From positions 1 through 25,225 of IMG/VR virus record IMGVR_UViG_3300032070_000028: a stretch of 25,225 nucleotides of DNA; one strand, 5' to 3'. The notes beneath the pieces were generated by a model. It did not search any database and had not been told where the DNA came from. It worked only from the letters and a program-made list of their open reading frames with translations. Every line of letters starts with the position of its first letter. Position 1 is the first letter of the stretch. The DNA comes from a virus. Shown here in pieces: positions 21,998 to 25,225 of this stretch. A program made the position numbers and the translations under genes.

Positions 21998-22195
21998 TTA
22001 TGATTGGGGCCTTGTTGTACTCCTGATTATTCGCCTGACAATTGAATGTGATTTGGGGGCTGGCTGCTCTATGATTGTATCCGACAAAACGAATGCGCAT
22101 TGCACCTTCCCGGACCCGCAGCATGCTTTGCATGCCTTCCTGAGCGCCCGGATATTGCAGCAAATTGGGCAATTGATTTCTTTTAAAACTGGCAT
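21998..22195 (-). CDS. Small zinc-finger protein, paralogue B
   Basis: The 65-residue protein begins MPVLKEINCPICCNIRALRK and continues ACKACCGSGKVQCAF. The Cys pairs and the GSGK turn match paralogue A, and the underlying DNA is also similar, so these genes arose by tandem duplication. The C-terminal part is different and basic (IVRRIIRSTTRPQS). No clear Shine-Dalgarno sequence precedes the ATG; an A-rich run lies upstream. It is the first gene left of the gene-free regulatory stretch and may be the first gene of the late transcript. A role like that of small phage zinc-finger regulators is conceivable, but nothing in the sequence proves it. Confidence 0.55.
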   Translation of the reverse strand: MPVLKEINCPICCNIRALRKACKACCGSGKVQCAFVLSDTIIEQPAPKSHSIVRRIIRSTTRPQS

Positions 22196-22339
22196 GGAAA
22201 GAATATAGCAAAAAAAAAGAAAAATCCTGAAGTATGCCGGCAGGAAAATTAATCAGATAATGTAATATGGCGTGTAGTAAAAAAATTATTCTACATTTAA
22301 TCGATTGATATTAAATGAATTACATAAAATATAAACGGC

Positions 22340-22368
22340 TTGACAAAATAGTGACTACGCTTTTTACT
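22340..22368 (+). promoter_or_regulatory. Possible rightward sigma70-like promoter
   Basis: TTGACA (22340-22345) is a perfect -35 box; 17 bases later comes TTTACT (22363-22368), a 4-of-6 -10 box. It would start a transcript of about 175 bases running into the terminator at 22514-22551, with no gene between. Confidence 0.35.
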
Positions 22369-22450
22369 ACAAATCTGCCTACACCTAAGTTATTATTATA
22401 TATATACTTATACATATATTATATACTGTATACAAAATATTCACAATCTT

Positions 22451-22489
22451 CATATGTGTGCGCGTGCGCACGCGCGCGCGTATATATAT
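22451..22489. other. 39-base alternating pyrimidine-purine run (Z-DNA-prone)
   Basis: From CATATGTG through the CG-repeat block to TATATATAT every base alternates pyrimidine and purine without a break. It contains the perfect 16-base palindrome GCGCGTGCGCACGCGC (22460-22475). A second CG-rich alternating block follows at 22493-22515. Such runs can flip to left-handed DNA or extrude hairpins under supercoiling. Confidence 0.8.
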
Positions 22490-22513
22490 CTTCGCGTGCG
22501 CGCGGTGCGCGCG

Positions 22514-22551
22514 CGAGGGGGCATATATAGCTCTCTCGTTTTTTTTGTTTT
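22514..22551 (+). terminator. Intrinsic terminator, rightward
   Basis: CGAGGGGGC (22514-22522) pairs with GCTCTCTCG (22530-22538), nine pairs including two G-U, around the loop ATATATA. Eight T, then G, then four T follow directly. This is a textbook rho-independent terminator for rightward transcription. Confidence 0.65.
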
Positions 22552-22669
22552 GATTACAAGTACGATTCTTGCGGGAACGATGCAAGTAGTTTAATTATCA
22601 ATTACTTACATGATAGCAGAGGTGTATGCAATGTAGTAAAATTGTTTTTGAGCGGATATCGAATGGATA

Positions 22670-22987
22670 TTATTTGGGTCTAATTAATTTCTCCAAATAG
22701 CTGATCTTCTCAATTAATTTTGAATTTTCAGACATTAATTCCGCAATTCGATTATGCTGGATCTTTGATTCATGGATGTATTTCTCGCAATTTTTGCAAT
22801 GCCCCCGGAGGATATAATCCGTATGAAGCCGGCCTGATTTAATAAAATGGCCATCACCCCGTGAATGATTTTCCAGGCTGCAGATAGCAGCAAGGTCGTC
22901 TTGAGTAAATTTCTTATTTGGCGCCTTCTCTATTTCTTCATTCAAACGAATTGCTCGGGACTTTTGTTCGCTCTTAATTTTTGGCAT
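22670..22987 (-). CDS. Hypothetical protein with one CxxC pair and C-terminal coiled coil
   Basis: The 105-residue protein is basic at the N-terminus (MPKIKSEQKSRAIRLNEEIE). It has a central stretch with GRLHTDYILRGHCKNCEKYI and ends in a helix with heptad spacing (ELMSENSKLIEKISYLEKLI), so it may dimerise. The HCKNC cysteines may bind metal with nearby His residues. No Shine-Dalgarno sequence precedes the ATG, which lies 23 bases from the rightward promoter at 23011, so the two genes are divergently arranged around a shared region. This placement is typical of a regulatory switch, but I see no repressor-type HTH. Function unknown. Confidence 0.55.
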   Translation of the reverse strand: MPKIKSEQKSRAIRLNEEIEKAPNKKFTQDDLAAICSLENHSRGDGHFIKSGRLHTDYILRGHCKNCEKYIHESKIQHNRIAELMSENSKLIEKISYLEKLIRPK

Positions 22988-23010
22988 AAAAAAAATATCT
23001 AAAAAAGTTA

Positions 23011-23039
23011 TTGACGTTATCCCCGAATAGATATATTAT
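23011..23039 (+). promoter_or_regulatory. Strong sigma70-like promoter for the rightward island
   Basis: TTGACG (23011-23016), a 17-base spacer and TATTAT (23034-23039) are each one base off consensus. Transcription would start near 23046, about 50 bases before the HTH gene. The leader contains an AAT-repeat loop closed by GTGG (23046-23049) and CCAC (23077-23080), which could form a hairpin before the ribosome-binding site. Confidence 0.65.
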
Positions 23040-23097
23040 TAATGTGTGGTAATAATAATATTAATAATAATAAATTCCACTCTTGAAAGGAGAATAT

Positions 23098-23301
23098 ATG
23101 AGAAAAAGAAAAATCGATATATCGGATAAGGAAAAAGAGCAATTAAAAAAAAAGGTTGATAATTGCGGAAGATTAAGGATAGCGAAATCGCTCAATATAC
23201 TTTACGATACGCTATCTAAAAAGCTTAATGGAATTTTGCCATTAGGAAAGGAAGAAGCAAAGAGGATTTTTCAAGCATGTAAATCACTCAAGAAAAGCTA
23301 G
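23098..23301 (+). CDS. Small HTH DNA-binding protein (Cro-like position)
   Basis: The start is the ATG at 23098 (MRKRKIDISDKEKE), with AAAGGAG 5 bases upstream. A TTG five codons earlier is in frame but would bury that site. The 67-residue, very basic product has a helix-turn-helix in GRLRIAKSLNILYDTLSKKL, followed by NGILPLGKEEAKRIF. That spacing (A-K-S-L-N-I, then Y-D-T-L-S-K-K-L) fits small phage repressor/Cro-type proteins. It is the first gene after the strong promoter and starts a rightward island opposed to all other genes. I infer a regulator of the island and perhaps of the neighbouring leftward promoters. Its operator is unknown, but the leader repeats are candidates. Confidence 0.7.
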   Translation: MRKRKIDISDKEKEQLKKKVDNCGRLRIAKSLNILYDTLSKKLNGILPLGKEEAKRIFQACKSLKKS

Positions 23302-23313
23302 ACAGAAAAGAAT

Positions 23314-23400
23314 AAAAAACCCCCGTCTGCATAAACAGAGCGAGGGCTTTGAAACGGTCACTCCATCCAACTAAGATTGGCTACCCTGAACCAACGAATT
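23314..23400 (+). ncRNA. Structured RNA element upstream of the zinc-ribbon gene (C4-like?)
   Basis: A hairpin forms from CCCCCGTCTG (23320-23329) and CAGAGCGAGGG (23336-23346), with a bulge and one mismatch. A second structured part follows, with CCAA and TTGG (23368-23381) closed by GGTCA and TGAACC. AAACCCCC (23317-23324) is exactly complementary to GGGGGTTT (23428-23435), which covers the ribosome-binding site of the next gene. This layout resembles phage C4-type antisense RNAs that act on a downstream ribosome-binding site, though I cannot confirm membership. On the minus strand the first hairpin is followed by TTTTTT and would be a good terminator, so a leftward antisense RNA is the alternative. 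Confidence 0.4.
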
Positions 23401-23437
23401 AAAAAAAAAATTGAAGAGCATTTGAAAGGGGGTTTAT

Positions 23438-23704
23438 ATGATCGGAAAAATTAAATCAAATGTTTTCGGGAAATGCAGCCATTGCGGAAGCTTATCCATT
23501 TACGGGATTTGCCAGACATGCGGATTCAAAACAGCATGCGCATGGTGCGATCGGATTAAATTGCCAAATGGAGAATGGATGCGCATACCGCACGATTCTG
23601 AAAATGAAAGCCATGGAATTTGCCTTGATTGCATCAAGCTTTATTTTCCTGACCATTGGGCAAAATATAAAAACAGATTAACGGTTTTATCAATTGCTGC
23701 TTGA
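23438..23704 (+). CDS. Small zinc-ribbon protein with CxWC...SHGIC motif
   Basis: The 88-residue protein has a first four-cysteine zinc ribbon, CSHCGS (13-18) and CQTCG (25-29), then a second module CAWCDRIKLPNGEWMRIP (34-51) closed by SHGICLDC (60-67). The second module closely resembles the cysteine motif often seen at the ends of bacterial sensor kinases and response-regulator-like proteins (CxWCxxI...GxW...SHGICxxC), here free-standing. AAAGGGGG lies 5 bases before the ATG. The upstream RNA element can pair with that site, so translation may be regulated. No enzymatic motif is present. A metal-binding protein or protein-interaction adaptor is my best guess. Confidence 0.68.
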   Translation: MIGKIKSNVFGKCSHCGSLSIYGICQTCGFKTACAWCDRIKLPNGEWMRIPHDSENESHGICLDCIKLYFPDHWAKYKNRLTVLSIAA

Positions 23705-23729
23705 CTTATAAAATTATTATTAGTAATAT
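23701..23729 (+). promoter_or_regulatory. Sigma70-like promoter for the last rightward gene
   Basis: TTGACT (23701-23706), a 17-base spacer and TAATAT (23724-23729) form a strong promoter that overlaps the stop codon of the zinc-ribbon gene. It would start transcription near 23736, about 40 bases before the ATG of the next gene. Confidence 0.55.
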
Positions 23730-23775
23730 TTGTTCGGTCAATTGACAAACATCTACGGACAAAAGGAGTATGACC

Positions 23776-24276
23776 ATGTTTGAGATATATAAAATTCCCT
23801 CAGATGAGCAGCTTCCAAGAAAATGTATTGGTCATTTTTCATCCCCAGAGCAGGCTATGATAAAGCTGGGAATTGATTCTAATGATATGTCGAGACTTCT
23901 CGACGGCAAAATATCCGGCGGATACATGCTGGAATTTGATAGCAAATTCATGCGCGATTTAGCCCTGGATAGCCTGATAAATACGCATAATGACTTCTTA
24001 TCGACTAAGGAAATTTCGCAAGATTTGGAAATGAACGAAGATTTAATATGGAAGCATTTAAATAATGCTATCAGGAAAATCAAAAAGTCAGGGAAATCAA
24101 ATGATTTTATATCTACAGTGTCGAAAATGAAGCAAATCCAGCGGCGCCGAGTTAACACCATGCTTGATAATATGGATATTTGCCAAAACCAAATTATTGA
24201 ATCTAATGAATGCTATACGCTCGACGGATTTGACATCAAGGTAAATATCAAGGCAAAAGTGACTATCGAGGATTAA
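23776..24276 (+). CDS. Hypothetical protein with possible HTH segment
   Basis: The start is the second ATG, at 23776 (MFEIYKIPSD). AGGAG (23764-23768) is 7 bases before it, whereas the ATG at 23770 is only one base away. The 166-residue product has an N-terminal domain of about 60 residues (SPEQAMIKLGIDSNDMSRLL), then FLSTKEISQDLEMNEDLIWK followed by a basic helix (HLNNAIRKIKKSGK), which looks like a DNA-binding HTH. The C-terminal part ends in a beta-rich YTLDGFDIKVNIKAKVTIED. I recognise no family. It closes the rightward island; its stop is 10 bases from the stop of the leftward ATPase gene. A transcription regulator is plausible. Confidence 0.62.
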   Translation: MFEIYKIPSDEQLPRKCIGHFSSPEQAMIKLGIDSNDMSRLLDGKISGGYMLEFDSKFMRDLALDSLINTHNDFLSTKEISQDLEMNEDLIWKHLNNAIRKIKKSGKSNDFISTVSKMKQIQRRRVNTMLDNMDICQNQIIESNECYTLDGFDIKVNIKAKVTIED

Positions 24277-24277
24277 G

Positions 24278-24304
24278 GATAGCTGGTTAATCGACCCAGC
24301 TATC
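24278..24304. terminator. 9-bp hairpin between convergent genes
   Basis: GATAGCTGG (24278-24286) and CCAGCTATC (24296-24304) are exact reverse complements around a 9-base loop that contains the stop codon of the leftward gene. No U-run follows on either strand. It may act as a transcription block or 3'-end stabiliser for both transcripts. Confidence 0.45.
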
Positions 24305-25225
24305 GTCGAAGGGAATTCCCACAGCGCGAGTTGGGGGGCCATAAAAACGCATGCTGATTTTTCTTGTGGCCCCCGGAATTCTCGCCAGTGTTCTGCCCCA
24401 GCATTTAGGCCATGCGGAATTTTTGAGTATTCGTTTTAAGCCAGGATGATACTCGGATATGTAAACCCTTTTTTCAGAGCGAACATATCGAATACCATGG
24501 CGCCGCAGAATCATTCCCTCATCTGATTCCTCTCCTGAAATCGGGATATTGTTTTTGCATTCTATGAGCATTTCAATAATAGATTTTTCTTGATTGGAAT
24601 TTGTTTTTGCGACATGATGAAAAATTGCATTCAGGCACTGCATCCCGTCTGATTTCTCAGTAATTTCGCGTTGATCTTCCCAATCCTGTTTGTTCACCCA
24701 TTCCTGCGCCTGCTCGAATGTGATCGCTTTATCGGATACCAAAAGGTACGCCCCGGCCAGCAATGCCCCTACCTGGTCCCCGGCCCGCTGGTTTCCGAGC
24801 AATTGAGAAACTACCAGAGAAAATACGCTGCTATTTTTTTTCAGGATCTGTATGTACTTTATTGCGCGGGCACGAAGTCCGGCGCAAAAATCCTCCGTGA
24901 GAATGTTGGTTACATCATCCTGCAGCTGCTTAAAATTTTCATGCTTTGATTTATTATCCCTGTCGTATGGCTCTTCTAATTCCAGGACTGATATTCTGGT
25001 TTCGTCGGCGTGTTGCGACAAATTCACCCCGACGCTCGACATGAAAAAGCAGGACCGGATGTTGTACGCGGTAGCATGCCCGTTCTGGCCGCCTTTGACA
25101 ATTCGAGTCGATGAACTGCTGAATGATTGCCGAGCAAGGTCCAGAATTTTCTGGATATTAATCTGCGATAGATAATCTTCGCCCTCGAATTCGTCGATGA
25201 TAACGGCCAGGGCATCATTCCGCAG
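24287..25225 (-). CDS. Replication ATPase, primase/helicase type (C-terminal part, 5' end beyond window)
   Basis: On the minus strand the frame is open from the right edge to a TAA at 24287, 312 codons. The visible part begins with a Walker-B-like ALAVIIDEFEGED, then LARQSFSSSSTRIVKGGQNG and TAYNIRSCFFMSSVGVNLSQ, then a sensor-like ADETRISVLELEEPYDR. The end (WGRTLARIPGATRKISMRFY followed by GPPTRAVGIPF) matches the close of phage and plasmid primase/helicase ATPases with a RIPGA-type finish. The N-terminal part with primase and Walker A is outside the window. It is a replication gene that would precede the packaging block on the same strand. An in-frame ATG at 25042 is internal and not the true start. 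Confidence 0.7.
   Translation of the reverse strand: MRNDALAVIIDEFEGEDYLSQINIQKILDLARQSFSSSSTRIVKGGQNGHATAYNIRSCFFMSSVGVNLSQHADETRISVLELEEPYDRDNKSKHENFKQLQDDVTNILTEDFCAGLRARAIKYIQILKKNSSVFSLVVSQLLGNQRAGDQVGALLAGAYLLVSDKAITFEQAQEWVNKQDWEDQREITEKSDGMQCLNAIFHHVAKTNSNQEKSIIEMLIECKNNIPISGEESDEGMILRRHGIRYVRSEKRVYISEYHPGLKRILKNSAWPKCWGRTLARIPGATRKISMRFYGPPTRAVGIPFDDSWVD

Larger units (their letters stand above)
22375..22551 (+). ncRNA. Candidate small RNA between promoter and terminator
   Basis: This interval lies between a plausible sigma70-like promoter and a strong intrinsic terminator and has no credible coding frame. The predicted RNA would have an A/U-rich 5' half and a 3' half dominated by GC hairpins. 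Existence of the RNA is inference from the two flanking signals only. Confidence 0.25.
22274..22641. repeat. Three copies of GTAGTAAAA, one inverted
   Basis: GTAGTAAAAA at 22274-22283 is matched by its exact inverse TTTTTACTAC at 22361-22370 and by GTAGTAAAA at 22633-22641. The inverted copy overlaps the -10 region of the possible rightward promoter, so the motif could be an operator. Confidence 0.4.
22196..22669. other. Gene-free, AT-rich regulatory stretch with Z-DNA-prone core
   Basis: I find no credible gene in these 474 bases; the open frames there are low-complexity translations of alternating repeats. The stretch holds three GTAGTAAAA motifs, a possible rightward promoter, a 39-base alternating pyrimidine-purine run, strong GC hairpins and a rightward terminator. 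AT-rich blocks such as TATATATA flank GC-only blocks, unlike any other part of the window. A replication origin or an early/late switch is possible. Confidence 0.6.

Noticed and set aside
21894-22211. Leftward 105-residue frame over both zinc-finger genes
   Set aside because: It overlaps the two paralogous zinc-finger frames in another frame, has no recognisable motif and would destroy the paralogy.
22315-22585. Open frames on both strands across the alternating-repeat tract
   Set aside because: Translations are low-complexity Tyr/Ile and Ala/Arg repeats from simple sequence, with no ribosome-binding site.
23083-23097. TTG start for the HTH protein
   Set aside because: It would place the AAAGGAG site inside the coding part; the ATG at 23098 has ideal spacing.
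1-25225. tRNA, rRNA, CRISPR array, insertion sequence, integrase or attachment site
   Set aside because: I saw no cloverleaf, regularly spaced repeat array, transposase or integrase frame, or terminal inverted repeats. A prophage boundary is therefore not in this window.

Overview
The window is a late-gene block of a temperate-type tailed phage or prophage with a long tail, most likely a siphovirus. On the minus strand the genes read from right to left in almost exact lambda order: terminase small subunit, terminase large subunit (GpA family), gpW-like connector, lambda-type portal, ClpP-like protease fused to the major capsid protein, a DUF2190-type decoration protein, a gpFII-like head-tail joiner, a gpZ-like minor tail protein, a gpU-like tail terminator, tail tube, a gpG/gpT-like chaperone pair, tape measure and two further tail proteins. 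The last of these is open and runs off the left edge. The host cannot be named from this window. Signal peptides and a holin/peptidase lysis set fit a Gram-negative bacterium of middling GC; the exported adhesin-like protein looks like secreted proteins of Fibrobacterota-type bacteria, but that is a weak hint.

Two insertions break the lambda order. A family 2 glycosyltransferase sits between the decoration protein and the gpFII-like gene. A cassette of about 5 kb (roughly 6.7 to 11.8 kb) sits between the gpZ-like and gpU-like genes. It holds a small unknown gene, a YiiX-like and an NlpC/P60-like cysteine hydrolase, a holin-like protein, a one-pass membrane coiled-coil protein, a small exported protein, a 774-residue exported beta-rich adhesin-like protein with an IPT/TIG domain, and one small unknown protein. 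Nearly all these genes overlap or abut (ATGA, GTGA or TAATG junctions), so they are co-translated with the structural genes.

The right-hand 4 kb is different. Two paralogous small zinc-finger genes and a set of short direct repeats lie upstream of the terminase genes. Beyond them is a 474-base stretch with no gene; it carries a 39-base strictly alternating pyrimidine-purine run, strong hairpins and a convincing rightward terminator. A three-gene, AT-rich rightward island (HTH protein, zinc-ribbon protein, unknown protein) follows, with its own sigma70-like promoters and strong Shine-Dalgarno sites. A structured RNA element in front of the zinc-ribbon gene can pair with that gene's ribosome-binding site. 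The island runs head-on into the 3' end of a leftward replication ATPase gene (primase/helicase type), which continues past the right edge.

The best leads for something new are: the internal ribosome-binding site inside the protease-capsid fusion, which predicts two nested products; the candidate RNA switch at 23314-23435; the gene-free Z-DNA-prone element with a possible small RNA; and the glycosyltransferase and exported adhesin carried inside a structural operon.
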